Under the pieces are notes generated by a model that made no database searches, was not told the origin of the DNA, and saw only the letters and a list, made by a program, of their open reading frames with translations. The translations under genes were made by a program, and so were the position numbers. From Petrimonas mucosa (GTDB lineage Bacteria > Bacteroidota > Bacteroidia > Bacteroidales > Dysgonomonadaceae), in NCBI RefSeq assembly GCF_900095795.1, contig NZ_LT608328.1, positions 1,853,001 through 1,917,000 on the forward strand: DNA of 64,000 nucleotides. The letters run 5' to 3'. Within the stretch, counting starts at the first letter, position 1. The number at the start of each line of letters is the position of its first letter. Shown piece by piece: positions 1 through 8,804 of this stretch.

Positions 1-1
1 G

Positions 2-1072
2 GGAAACAAGGTGGTCTACCGCAGCACGAAGGAGGAGGTGGACGCCCGTTTCTTGGAGTTGGGCAAACTAATGTACCTGTTTATCAACCTCTTCAAGAAG
101 CATGACTATGGACAGTACGGGACCCTTAAAGCGGTCTTCGAGCAGCAATACACCGTCAGCCGGGAAAAGGTCGTCCTCCCGCTCGAGAAGGAAAAGGTGA
201 GCGCCAAGTCCATCCAGTCGCCCCACGACACCGACTGCCACTACCGCGACAAGGACGGCAACAAGGTCAAGGGGTACTCGGTGAACATCACCGAGACATG
301 CGATCAGGCGGGGGATGGGCAAGAGGCGGCGTTGAACCTGGTAACCGACACGCGGGTAAAGGAGGTTTCAGCCCCGGACAACGGTTTCTTTCAGCAAGCC
401 CTGGAACAGACACGGGAAGTAACAACCGGCGAGATCGAGAAGGTGCATGCCGACGGGGCTTACAACAGTGCCGAGAACCGGGAGTACTGCCAAAGCGATG
501 AAAGCGGCATCGACATGGTGATCACCGCCATTCAGGGAGCGATGCCGAGATATGACATCCGCCTGGATGAACATGACGATAGCAACCTGATAGTCAAAGA
601 TAACAAGACGGGGGAACTAGTACAATCGTACCCGGTAAAACCCCGGGGAGACAAGACGAAAAGGAAATGGAGTATCAAGACCGGTGAAAGGAAATACCGC
701 TACTTCGACGAGGAAAACCTCAGGGTTGCCGGGTTGCGACGGAAACTAAAGGATATCCCCCCGGGGGAATCCTGCCTCAGGAACAATGTCGAGGCGACCA
801 TCTTCCAGCTTGGCTACCATTACCCGGATGACAAGAGCCGTTACAGGACACTTGCCAAGCACAAGCTATGGGCTTACTCCCGCTCGTTGTGGATAAACTT
901 CGTCAGGATAGCAAATTACACGACGCGAACATGTCAAAGAGCACTTTCGGGGCAAAAAACGTCCCGATATATGACTAATTTATGTTTCAATATGCATATT
1001 ATTGTAAACAAATTTATTTTCAACAAGAACAATCAAAACTGTCCGGCGAAATCGCTTTTTTCAGCAATTTGA
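2..1072 (+). CDS. IS1182-type transposase, 5' truncated by window edge
   Basis: DDE transposase moving an IS element. The frame is open to the first bases of the window, so only the C-terminal ~355 residues are visible. The IS1182-like catalytic blocks are readable: first Asp in SPHDTDCHYRDKDG, second Asp in VHADGAYNSAENREY, and Glu in the block NNVEATIFQLGYHYPDDKS. The stop codon lies about 40 bp before the start of the M28 peptidase gene, so the right end of the element is squeezed between them; I could not fix the terminal repeat. Family assignment is by motif recall; IS5-like is the alternative. Confidence 0.82.
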   Translation, partial: GNKVVYRSTKEEVDARFLELGKLMYLFINLFKKHDYGQYGTLKAVFEQQYTVSREKVVLPLEKEKVSAKSIQSPHDTDCHYRDKDGNKVKGYSVNITETCDQAGDGQEAALNLVTDTRVKEVSAPDNGFFQQALEQTREVTTGEIEKVHADGAYNSAENREYCQSDESGIDMVITAIQGAMPRYDIRLDEHDDSNLIVKDNKTGELVQSYPVKPRGDKTKRKWSIKTGERKYRYFDEENLRVAGLRRKLKDIPPGESCLRNNVEATIFQLGYHYPDDKSRYRTLAKHKLWAYSRSLWINFVRIANYTTRTCQRALSGQKTSRYMTNLCFNMHIIVNKFIFNKNNQNCPAKSLFSAI

Positions 1073-1113
1073 AAAAAAGAGGTTTTCAGAGCGGACTCAA
1101 AAACAGATTTCGA

Positions 1114-2613
1114 ATGAACAGTATCAGAAAACTCTTTTTCTTCATTCTGCTGGCAGCATCTTTACCGGCAGTTGCTCAAAACAAGGTGAGTAAAAAGATC
1201 ATGGAGATCGGTAAAACAGATAACCAGACCATGCTGCACCTGGATGTTCTAACCAATCGCATCGGTGGACGACCCATTGGCTCGGATGCATACGAGAATG
1301 CCACATATTGGGTGGCCAGCAAGCTGAAGGAGTGGGGGCTGGAGGTTGAGATCCAGGAGGTTGGAGAACTGCCCGTGGGATTTAACCGCGGACCCTGGTT
1401 CGGGAAGATGTACGCTGAAACATCCATGTCGCTCGACTTTGTCACTCCCAGCTATACGACAGGAACCAAGGGCGTTCAGCGCGGACATGTGGTTATCGAA
1501 CCCAAGACCCGGCAAGAGTTTGAACGGATGAAAGGAAAACTGAAAGGTGCCTGGGTGCTGATTGAAGGAAAAAGTACAGGTTTTCCGATCGATCACTCTG
1601 AAAGCGGCGATTCGTTGCGAAGTGTCATCATTGCCCGTAACGAGGCGGCGAAGAGCAGTTCTGAACGGGTTGAGGAGCCGGCTCTCTTCTATAAAGAGAT
1701 GGTAGAGGCAGGAATTCTCGGGATAATCCAGTCAGCCCCGGTTCCACTGGTGGCCATGTACGACCGGAAAAATCTCTATAAGCTGTCGTTTGATAACCTG
1801 CCTGCCGTTCCCGACATCAAACTGAATGAAGACCAGTACGACCTGATCCGCAAGAAAGTTGAGAGAAGAGAATATATCTTGCTGGAGTTTGATATCCGCA
1901 ACCATTTCAGGCCGGGACCGGTGAAGTACCATAATGTGATAGGCAAGATCAGGGGGACGAAATATCCGGATGAATATGTGATGAGCGGTTGTCATCTCGA
2001 CTCCTATGACGTCTCTACCGGTGCGGTAGATTGCGGTACCGGTGTGGCTCCCAACCTGGAGATGGCCCGGATGATCATGGCAGCCGGTGGAAATCGTCCC
2101 GACAGGACGATACTGTTCTGCTTCTGGGCCGGTGAAGAGTTTGGACTGTTGGGTTCAAAATTCTGGGTGGAGAATAACCTTGACAAGTTGCCAAGGATCT
2201 CCAATTACTTTAACCGCGACGGAGGTCCTACTGCGGCATCGGGACTTACCGTGCCAGAAAACATGTATGACGATATTGTGAAATGTACCGAAGGATTGGC
2301 CGATTATTGTCCGCAGATCCCCTTTAAGGTTGTGAAAAGCAAGGAACCTCCCCGTCCTGTACCGGCCAACGCCTACGGAAGCGATCACGCCTATTTTGCC
2401 AGAAACGGTGTTCCAACAATTGCCTTCGACAATACCGATCCGTTGGGTTACAACTTCAACTATAGGGAGATCTGGCATACAAACCGCGATCTCTACAACA
2501 TGAGTATCCCCGAATATATGGAGTACACCTCCGTAACACAAGCAGTTACAGTATACAATGTGGCCAATTTGAAAAGATTGTTGCCCAGGGATGGAATCTA
2601 CATTCAAGAGTGA
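1114..2613 (+). CDS. Secreted M28-family zinc peptidase
   Basis: Metallo-exopeptidase of family M28 (aminopeptidase / glutamate carboxypeptidase-like), 499 aa, probably periplasmic. The chosen ATG gives a clean signal peptide, MNSIRKLFFFILLAASLPAVAQ; the frame stays open upstream to 982 but that part lies in the IS tail. A PA-like insert is expected around residues 130-260. Zinc-site motifs are visible: CHLDSYDVSTGAVDCGTG (His and bridging Asp), AGEEFGLLGS (general-base Glu and metal Glu), a metal-ligand Asp in NRDGG, and C-terminal YGSDHAYF. It stands alone, with an IS upstream and a hairpin terminator overlapping its stop. Substrate unknown. Confidence 0.9.
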   Translation: MNSIRKLFFFILLAASLPAVAQNKVSKKIMEIGKTDNQTMLHLDVLTNRIGGRPIGSDAYENATYWVASKLKEWGLEVEIQEVGELPVGFNRGPWFGKMYAETSMSLDFVTPSYTTGTKGVQRGHVVIEPKTRQEFERMKGKLKGAWVLIEGKSTGFPIDHSESGDSLRSVIIARNEAAKSSSERVEEPALFYKEMVEAGILGIIQSAPVPLVAMYDRKNLYKLSFDNLPAVPDIKLNEDQYDLIRKKVERREYILLEFDIRNHFRPGPVKYHNVIGKIRGTKYPDEYVMSGCHLDSYDVSTGAVDCGTGVAPNLEMARMIMAAGGNRPDRTILFCFWAGEEFGLLGSKFWVENNLDKLPRISNYFNRDGGPTAASGLTVPENMYDDIVKCTEGLADYCPQIPFKVVKSKEPPRPVPANAYGSDHAYFARNGVPTIAFDNTDPLGYNFNYREIWHTNRDLYNMSIPEYMEYTSVTQAVTVYNVANLKRLLPRDGIYIQE

Positions 2614-2635
2614 TCACCATTGGTGATCACTTTTT
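2609..2635 (+). terminator. Hairpin terminator at the M28 gene end
   Basis: Perfect 10-bp stem AGTGATCACC / GGTGATCACT with a 3-nt loop, followed by TTTT. The TGA stop of the M28 peptidase lies in the left arm, and the convergent HU/SPOR gene ends inside the right arm, so it may serve both strands. Confidence 0.7.
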
Positions 2636-3586
2636 CAATATCCACGCGTCCTGGTGATTCGGAAAATTTTGTTTGAGCTGTTTCAGGTGTTGATCTGCCT
2701 CCTCGCGGGTGGAAAATGAGGCGGCATAAACGGTGGTACGATTGGGCCGTTTGAAAAACGAGGCATCTGAATAGCCTTCCGATTTGAGCAGGTTGATCAT
2801 GTTGTCTGCGATCTCGGGAACTTCATAGACCCCCGTTACGATATAGAACCTGGGTCCTTCGGGTACGGATATTCTCTCATCCAGCCGTCTCTCTTCCTGT
2901 TGAGCAGCAACCGCAACACTCTCTCTGCCAACCTCCTCACTTTTGTTGGATGTGGTGACCTCCTTAGACGCCTTTACTTCCTTGGTGAGATGAAGAGAAG
3001 GTGAAGAGATGGCGATGAGCTGGGCTGTCTGGTGCCGAAGCGGACTGTCCTGAACCGGGAAGAGAAGCATGATGGCTGTAACTACAGCTGCAACAGCCGC
3101 GACGATGCCTGTTTTCCTCACCACCGACTTCCTGCTGCCATCCTCACTGTTCCTGCGGTCTGCCGTTTGTAACTGGATAATGGGTTGCAAGGAAGCACGG
3201 GAAAGTCCAAAGTATTCAGGCCGGACAAAAGGATTGGACTGATATACAAATCTGAGATCGTCTACCATCCGGAAACTTCCCAGATCGCCCAGATCGACAA
3301 ACCTTTCCGTTCTCAGCTGATTCATGATTTGCCGGACGGCATCGTTTATCTTCTTCGTGGCGTTCTCGAATGAGATATTGTCGGTTCGCATGTATGACTC
3401 CACCAATAGTCCGTCGTTGTGGGAGAGCTCGCGGTTAAACACCAGTTCGGATTCCGGCGGGGTGAAGGCAGAAATTCCATCTCTGCGGGCTGGTGTTGTA
3501 TTCACGACAAATCCTCCCAATGAAGGAACAATCACGCAATTGTGCGTATGCAGGAGGAATTCTATATGTGAAATCAGCTGTTTCAT
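2627..3586 (-). CDS. HU-like / SPOR domain membrane protein
   Basis: 319 aa Bacteroidota protein: N-terminal HU/CCDC81-like domain (residues ~1-125, beginning MKQLISHIEFLLHTHNCVIV and continuing with PSLGGFVVNTTPARR), basic stretch ~150-158, one transmembrane helix ~160-178 (GIVAAVAAVVTAIMLLF), a linker, and a C-terminal SPOR domain ~245-319 (RFYIVTGVYEVPEIADNM...). SPOR domains bind denuded peptidoglycan at division septa, so a role linking envelope and nucleoid is plausible but inferred. Predicted type II topology puts SPOR in the periplasm. It is followed on the same strand by ruvC, which lies upstream with a short AT-rich gap. Confidence 0.85.
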   Translation of the reverse strand: MKQLISHIEFLLHTHNCVIVPSLGGFVVNTTPARRDGISAFTPPESELVFNRELSHNDGLLVESYMRTDNISFENATKKINDAVRQIMNQLRTERFVDLGDLGSFRMVDDLRFVYQSNPFVRPEYFGLSRASLQPIIQLQTADRRNSEDGSRKSVVRKTGIVAAVAAVVTAIMLLFPVQDSPLRHQTAQLIAISSPSLHLTKEVKASKEVTTSNKSEEVGRESVAVAAQQEERRLDERISVPEGPRFYIVTGVYEVPEIADNMINLLKSEGYSDASFFKRPNRTTVYAASFSTREEADQHLKQLKQNFPNHQDAWILKK

Positions 3587-3663
3587 ATCGCAAAGATAAA
3601 AAAATGATCATGATTTAAAAAAAAAACGATACCGGTTTATTCCCATTTTTATTTACTACTCCA

Positions 3664-4242
3664 TCACTTTCGTATTTTTGTCCTGTTCTGTTCGACATAC
3701 TCTTTCCAGCTCTTGTATCTGGGCCCGTCGGATTGTGTTCCGGAGGATTGATAATAGTGGCACATCGCTGCAGCCAGTCCGTCCGTAGCATCCAGCTGGG
3801 GTAGCATATTCGCGTCAGGAATATGCAGAATCTTCTGTAGCATGTAGGCCACCTGCTCCTTGGCTGCCTGCCCGTTCCCCGTAATGGCCATCTTGATCTT
3901 TAGCGGAGCGTACTCGAAAATGGGAACATCCTTTGCAATGGCGGCAGCCATGGCTACCCCCTGAGCGCGACCGAGCTTGAGCATGCTCTGCACGTTTTTC
4001 CCGAAGAAGGGAGCCTCGATGGCCATCTCGTCGGGCAGGTACTCTTCAAGCAGTCCGGTAATACGTGAATAGATCCGTGCCAGGCGTATGTAGTGGTTCT
4101 CGAACTTGTCAAGCTTGATAACCCCCATTGCTTCGAGTGCCGGCCTGTTTCCTGCGATCCTGATAATCCCGTACCCCATCACCTGTGTTCCCGGGTCGAT
4201 GCCCAGAATGATACGTTCCTTTGTCGGTGCGTTGCTTGTCAT
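3664..4242 (-). CDS. ruvC: Crossover junction endodeoxyribonuclease RuvC
   Basis: Holliday junction resolvase acting with RuvAB, cytoplasmic, 192 aa. RNase H-like fold with catalytic acidic residues visible in [13 protein letters not shown] (N-terminal Asp), [10 protein letters not shown] (Glu) and [17 protein letters not shown] (C-terminal Asp pair). The chosen ATG overlaps the TGA of the upstream DUF4286 gene in the four bases ATGA, suggesting translational coupling; the frame is open further upstream but that extension lies wholly inside DUF4286. The C-terminal basic tail ([15 protein letters not shown]) is normal for Bacteroidota RuvC. Confidence 0.95.
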   Translation of the reverse strand: MTSNAPTKERIILGIDPGTQVMGYGIIRIAGNRPALEAMGVIKLDKFENHYIRLARIYSRITGLLEEYLPDEMAIEAPFFGKNVQSMLKLGRAQGVAMAAAIAKDVPIFEYAPLKIKMAITGNGQAAKEQVAYMLQKILHIPDANMLPQLDATDGLAAAMCHYYQSSGTQSDGPRYKSWKEYVEQNRTKIRK

Positions 4243-4547
4243 AACTCGACAGTATGTAACAGTGTCGCAAATCCTTGTATCTCTTGTCCGAACTTGCTGG
4301 AGATCAGGAGCCGGAGCTCCTTTCCGGTGGTGCTGTTCCATTGTTCCAGCGCTTCAATTGTGAAAACTTTGAATTCTAGCGCATAGGAGGTGTCGCCATT
4401 CTCATCCATGGAAAAAACGCGGGTGAGCCTGGGCTCGACCAGAAGATTGTTTTGAATGGAGAGGGGAATATATTCGTCGCGGATAAAATCGATAAATGCT
4501 TCCTGCAATTTTTTCGGCACGCTAAAGGTGGTGTTGTAGATGATCAT
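4239..4547 (-). CDS. DUF4286 family small protein
   Basis: Cytoplasmic protein of about 102 aa, matching the short DUF4286 family found next to ruvC in many Bacteroidota. I start it at [20 protein letters not shown], the conserved N-terminus; a methionine 10 codons upstream is possible. It shows a ferredoxin-like alternation of strands and helices, no signal peptide, no cysteines. Function is unknown. The gene overlaps ruvC by 4 nt, so the two are almost certainly co-transcribed. Confidence 0.8.
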   Translation of the reverse strand: MIIYNTTFSVPKKLQEAFIDFIRDEYIPLSIQNNLLVEPRLTRVFSMDENGDTSYALEFKVFTIEALEQWNSTTGKELRLLISSKFGQEIQGFATLLHTVEL

Positions 4548-4583
4548 TTTGCACTTTTCAGTAAATTTACTACTCAAATATCA

Positions 4584-4613
4584 TTGCAAAATTAAATAAA
4601 ATCCCTATCTTTG
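4584..4613 (+). promoter_or_regulatory. Bacteroidota-type promoter of tRNA-Ala
   Basis: A -7 box TATCTTTG (4606-4613, consensus TAnnTTTG) lies 19 nt after a TTG (4584-4586) that fits the -33 element. The tRNA starts 20 nt downstream of the -7 box. Confidence 0.6.
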
Positions 4614-4632
4614 CAAACCAAAACAAAAGTAC

Positions 4633-4706
4633 GGGGGATTAGCTCATCTGGCTAGAGCGTTTGACTGGCAGTCAAAAGGTGACCGGTTCGAGTCCGGTAT
4701 TCTCCA
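4633..4706 (+). tRNA. tRNA-Ala (GGC anticodon)
   Basis: Complete cloverleaf of 74 nt without encoded CCA. Acceptor arms GGGGGAT / ATTCTCC pair with a G3-U70 wobble, the classic alanine identity element. Anticodon stem TTTGA / TCAAA encloses loop CTGGCAG, anticodon GGC. The T arm is ACCGG-TTCGAGT-CCGGT, discriminator A. A strong terminator follows. Confidence 0.96.
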
Positions 4707-4726
4707 CACCTCCGACACAGTTGTAG

Positions 4727-4763
4727 AAAAGGATTTCGGCAATATTCCGAAATCCTTTTTTTT
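4727..4763 (+). terminator. Rho-independent terminator after tRNA-Ala
   Basis: Stem GGATTTCGG / CCGAAATCC (9 bp, extendable by A-T pairs) with loop CAATATT, then eight T. It lies 20 nt after the tRNA. Confidence 0.85.
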
Positions 4764-5337
4764 GGACCCTACCCCAAAAAAGCTCAAATTGTGCAGAAAT
4801 AGTTACTGAAGACTTATCCTTGAATATTGCGACATAACAGTAGTCACATACAAGAAGATCTATTACGAGCCGTCTGATTATTGGGTTTGGGCTTATATCT
4901 CAAAATAGAGGAATATTTGAAGTTTATGACATGGAAAGGCGCTATCAGGGACTGTAATAAAAAGGAGTGGTGTTATCACTGAATATATCACTATCCGGCA
5001 TTTGTTGATCTTCAAGAGGGCCCGCTGCTGCTTTGGCGATGATCTTATCAACCTTAACAGGTTTAGATTGTTTCAAAACTGCAATCAGTAAACAGAAGCA
5101 AGAATCAGAGGAGACAGGAGAAAGTGTCGGTCCCGAACCTGATGTTGAAGATCGTTTAATCATTACAACAGAGAAAGAAAAGGTGGCAGGGTTTTATCAG
5201 TGCATCAACAATATACCGCAGAATTGATGGCTTGAGCCAGGTGGTGATATACTCTTTTGGTGGATTTGCTTCAGTTGTGATGGATGATGGAGAATATGCC
5301 TCGGCCCATATACCTCCAGGTCTACTGTTTCCATTGT
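4764..5337. other. Intergenic stretch, no gene recognised
   Basis: 574 bp between the tRNA terminator and nrdG. Two short overlapping frames exist (minus 4945-5163, plus 5033-5227), but neither has a recognisable domain or convincing start. I see no RNA motif or repeat. It may hold remnants of a decayed gene. Confidence 0.4.
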
Positions 5338-5799
5338 TTATCGCTGCATCTTGAAGGTAATATCCTTAAAACCGTCAGCTGTGAACCTGTATAATCGTTG
5401 GTTGGTCGTTCTTCGGTCTAATCCGCCCAACGCCTCCAGAAAAGGTCCAGTTTTCACATAATCAAAGCACCCGGCTGCTGCAGGATCAATGATATCGTTT
5501 CCCGAATACCAGGCTGTTCTGAGTCTCCCTTCCCATTCTGTACGAACATAGGTTGCCAGCCGGCATACCGCTTCAACTTGGGCGTCACCTCCCATAAAAC
5601 AGACGCAAGTGATGGCGTGCGCGTAGCTTTGCAACAGTCCGGAAAGGACTCTCTCGCTCAACTCTTCCCCGGTCTCTTGCTGTAAATGGGGACTGTGACA
5701 CCCTTTGCAGCGATATGGACAACCCGACAGGTTGATTGCCAGCGACACTTCGTCAGGAACTTCCTGAAAGACGATAGTATAATCTGTGTACTTCAACAT
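5338..5799 (-). CDS. nrdG: Anaerobic ribonucleotide reductase activating protein NrdG
   Basis: Radical SAM activase, 153 aa, that installs the glycyl radical on NrdD using S-adenosylmethionine and a 4Fe-4S cluster. The cluster motif is GCPYRCKGCHSPHL (C-x3-C-x2-C) at residues ~27-40; CFMGGDA is the SAM-binding glycine motif. It lies 23 nt downstream of nrdD on the same strand, the usual nrdDG operon. Cytoplasmic and strictly anaerobic in function. Length is normal for NrdG. Confidence 0.95.
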   Translation of the reverse strand: MLKYTDYTIVFQEVPDEVSLAINLSGCPYRCKGCHSPHLQQETGEELSERVLSGLLQSYAHAITCVCFMGGDAQVEAVCRLATYVRTEWEGRLRTAWYSGNDIIDPAAAGCFDYVKTGPFLEALGGLDRRTTNQRLYRFTADGFKDITFKMQR

Positions 5800-5822
5800 A
5801 GCTGCTTTTCAGATTTAAGTAT

Positions 5823-7931
5823 TTATAATCCAACTCTATCTTTAACCCTCGCATAATATCTCCTGCTTGCCTCCGCCTGTCGGGCTTCAGAAAAGTTGCT
5901 CACCCGTTTCATGTAACCGATAATGCGTGTAAGGTAGTCCACATCTCGAGACCCGCACCGGGGACATTTCTTAAGAAAGCGCTTGTCGATCGTACCGCAG
6001 GCATTGCATACAGTATTGGGAATGTTGAAGGTAAAGTAGTTGCAGCCTTCTTGGGCTGCCACACGCAACAACTGCCGGTATTGGATCTTTGAGAGATGCT
6101 CCTCCAGGTTCAAATGGAGTGCTGATCCCCCGGTCAAATGTTCAATGTAGTCCCGTCCGTGCAGCCGGAATTTGTCGATCACGTTCAATGAGGAATCCTC
6201 TACCCGATAAAAGTAGCTGTTGTAACAATCACGTGGGACGAAATAACCCTCCTCCCGATCCCATCTGGCATGTTTTACCCCCACATTTTCCGCAGGAATC
6301 ATCTCACAATTGAACATCAATTCTTTCGACCGGTATTTTCTGTTATACTGTTCGATAATACCTAGTATCTCCTGAACGAAGGATATGTATTGAGGGTTGT
6401 GGTTGATTTTTATGCCCAGTGATTCGGCTGCTTCCACCAATCCGTTTACGCCAATGGTCAGGTATTGACGGCTCATGTTGATGTATCCCGCATCAAATAA
6501 GGGAAGCATTCCTTTTTGATGGAACATCTTCAGATTCTCGTTGTAGGCAATTTGCGCCTTATGTGCAAGATCCACCACCTCTTCAAGGAAACTGGTGTGA
6601 GATTGTCCAGAACGTTGTGCAAACTGGATGCAACGGTTCAGATTGATGGTGAGTACGCTTTTGGATCCGGTAGATACCCCGCCCGCCCCCAGGGTGTAGC
6701 TGAACCCGTTGTCCTGTATCTCGTTGCGCAGTCGGCAGCAGCTGGAAAGCGAGTCGGCATTGTCACTCATATAGGTAAAGAAAGAGTGTCCTTCTGCATA
6801 CATTTCGGCGGTGAAATCACCATACTCGCTATCGATAGTGTCGCCATCCCTGGTCAGTAACGCCATGGTTTCAACGGGGAATGTGAGCACGACTTTGGTG
6901 CGTTCCTGGTTAAACCATTTCATAAATCTTTTCTGCAGCCAGTTTAGTGATTCCCATACGGGCCGTGATCCGTCGGGAAACCGGAACTCTCCAAACAGGC
7001 TTTCAAAGTAATATCTATCATAATAGGAGATATTCCAGAACACTGCCTGAAAGTTACGTGCTCCCGTAGGTTGATTGATGGAGTAGACGATCTGCTCGAA
7101 ACAGTCGGTTATCACCTTGTCTAACGTACGCCGGCGCTTAGAGAGATCCACCATTTCCTGTATACGTTGCCGATAGTCATCACCATATTCCTGCCGGATA
7201 AAGTAATCCATGTACATCAGGAATTCTGGAGTGGCACAAGCTCCGCTAAGCATGCTAGAGACGATAAACACCATATTGATAAATCCGCCACAGAATGATT
7301 TCAGGTTGGTGGGTGGGGTAGAATTGCCGCCGACAGGAATTGTTCCGTGCAGTAACCATGGATACATGGTGATACTGGCACAGTAGTTGGCCAGGCTGGT
7401 CTCATCATTTTTATAAATGAAATGTTGGTTCAGTAAACTGATATATTTGTCAGCGAACTCTTTACCGTACATCTCCTTCATCCTGTCGGTCATCATTTTC
7501 CGGTTCAGCTCGATAAAACTTTTTTTGGGTAACTCCCCCATGAGGGTAGCGATGTTCTTTCTCTCCACGTTGGCGTTGGCGTCGAACTTGCTTCCTGTAG
7601 CTGGATTGCTAGCGTTGCAATAGTTTATCAGGAAATTCATTCTGTTCTGGATCTCGCGTGTTTCGGTATGTTTCTGTCGATAGAGCATATATGCTTTCGC
7701 AACGGTGAAGTACTTTTCCTTCATTAATGCCGTTTCCACTTGATTTTGAATCTCCTCCACACTAATGCCGTTGAAAACACGCAGGTGGGAAAGAAGGGTG
7801 GTAAAATCCTCATCGGTAGCAAAAGATCCTACAGATAAAAATGCTTTTGCAATGGCACTCCTGATTTTCTCGACTGAGAAGGAGAGATGTTTCCCATCTC
7901 TTTTTACAATAAAAATTTCGTTGTTGTCCAT
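5823..7931 (-). CDS. nrdD: Anaerobic ribonucleoside-triphosphate reductase NrdD
   Basis: Class III reductase, 702 aa, making dNTPs without oxygen or B12. An N-terminal ATP-cone (residues ~5-95, FIVKRDGKHLSFSVEKIRSA) provides allosteric control. The large barrel domain holds the active-site cysteine region SLSSCCRLRNE. A C-terminal zinc site uses C642, C645, C656 and C659 (CNACG, CPRCG). The glycyl radical residue is G672 in TRIIGYMKR. The first gene of nrdDG; a cobalamin riboswitch lies about 240 nt upstream on the same strand, implying repression when B12 is plentiful and a B12-dependent isozyme elsewhere (inference). Confidence 0.96.
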   Translation of the reverse strand: MDNNEIFIVKRDGKHLSFSVEKIRSAIAKAFLSVGSFATDEDFTTLLSHLRVFNGISVEEIQNQVETALMKEKYFTVAKAYMLYRQKHTETREIQNRMNFLINYCNASNPATGSKFDANANVERKNIATLMGELPKKSFIELNRKMMTDRMKEMYGKEFADKYISLLNQHFIYKNDETSLANYCASITMYPWLLHGTIPVGGNSTPPTNLKSFCGGFINMVFIVSSMLSGACATPEFLMYMDYFIRQEYGDDYRQRIQEMVDLSKRRRTLDKVITDCFEQIVYSINQPTGARNFQAVFWNISYYDRYYFESLFGEFRFPDGSRPVWESLNWLQKRFMKWFNQERTKVVLTFPVETMALLTRDGDTIDSEYGDFTAEMYAEGHSFFTYMSDNADSLSSCCRLRNEIQDNGFSYTLGAGGVSTGSKSVLTINLNRCIQFAQRSGQSHTSFLEEVVDLAHKAQIAYNENLKMFHQKGMLPLFDAGYINMSRQYLTIGVNGLVEAAESLGIKINHNPQYISFVQEILGIIEQYNRKYRSKELMFNCEMIPAENVGVKHARWDREEGYFVPRDCYNSYFYRVEDSSLNVIDKFRLHGRDYIEHLTGGSALHLNLEEHLSKIQYRQLLRVAAQEGCNYFTFNIPNTVCNACGTIDKRFLKKCPRCGSRDVDYLTRIIGYMKRVSNFSEARQAEASRRYYARVKDRVGL

Positions 7932-8171
7932 TTTTTTATTATTTCATGTTTGTAAGCTTTCTTCCAACGGGCATAAACATGATAGGTCGAATATCTCCGG
8001 TATAACCTTATAGCACTATACGCTTTCCCCTCCTAATGAGTGATCCGATGACTGTACAAAACAGGACAGCATAACTTGCAGTATTACATGCAACCAGACA
8101 AAATAGGAATAATGCCATTGATATTTTCGACTGTCTTTTTACCCGAAAGACATCAAAAAAAAGTATTAACA

Positions 8172-8325
8172 TTTGGCAGGTCTTCTGACTTACTCTCGTG
8201 CTGAAATGCCTTCCCACTCCGGTTTTTCGGGAGCAGTGGCGATAGGGAGTTGTTCAGCACCTAAGAAAAGAGCTTACAGCAGCGGGAACTGTTGCCGATT
8301 TTCACGGCATTCCCTTTTATTTTAT
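8172..8325 (-). promoter_or_regulatory. Cobalamin (B12) riboswitch upstream of nrdDG
   Basis: Read on the minus strand, the conserved blocks occur in order: GGGAAUGCCGUGAAAAUCGG, then CAGUUCCCGCUGCUGUAAG, then CGCCACUG with GUGGGAAGGC, and finally the B12 box GUAAGUCAGAAGACCUGCC (8175-8193). Arms GUGCUGAA / UUCAGCAC pair in the middle. This is the full aptamer order of the cobalamin family. An oligo-U run and a small hairpin (8132-8152) lie between aptamer and nrdD; whether control is by termination or translation cannot be decided by eye. Confidence 0.92.
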
Positions 8326-8804
8326 TCATTAAGATGACAATGAATAAAAACCAAATGTTTCCACAAAAGTAAATTTTATTTTAGAAAATAGCAATGATAT
8401 TCACCAATAAAGTTGTAAATATTGATGGTTGTTGTTTTTAAAGTATTGATAGATAGTAGTTTTTTTTATGCTCCAGGATTGGTTGTACTTGCTGATATTT
8501 TTATTTTGGACAATTATGATTAAATAAGACCTTCATTGTGTATCCAACTACTACGAAATTCAAATAGACCAAAAAGGTTCATTCGGGATTTTTTCATGTG
8601 ATACGGAATAAAAACCGATTTCTTGTCAACTTGATATAAAATAGTAAAAGGCCAAAAATGGTTTTAATTTAAAAATCAATCATTATCAGGTGATGTGTTG
8701 TAGCGGATCTCCCTTAAGTTATCCTTGCCACAGATCATCCAATTTGTCGGCATTTTCCCGACTCTTATCGGACCTAAAAAGACCAGCCGTTGAACCAGGA
8801 ATGA
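8326..8804. other. AT-rich intergenic stretch
   Basis: Nearly 480 bp between the riboswitch and the GDPD gene, presumably holding the nrdDG promoter near its left side. Between about 8690 and 8804 the minus strand is coding-like in two frames directly after the GDPD stop (one ends SRENADKLDDLWQG), but I recognise no family. Nothing else seen. Confidence 0.4.

Noticed and set aside
4945-5227. Two short opposing frames between the tRNA terminator and nrdG
   Set aside because: No homology recognised, no promoter or ribosome site, and they overlap each other antisense.
8008-8217. 69-codon frame on the minus strand between riboswitch and nrdD
   Set aside because: Its first part overlaps the B12 box of the riboswitch; a leader peptide is not supported.
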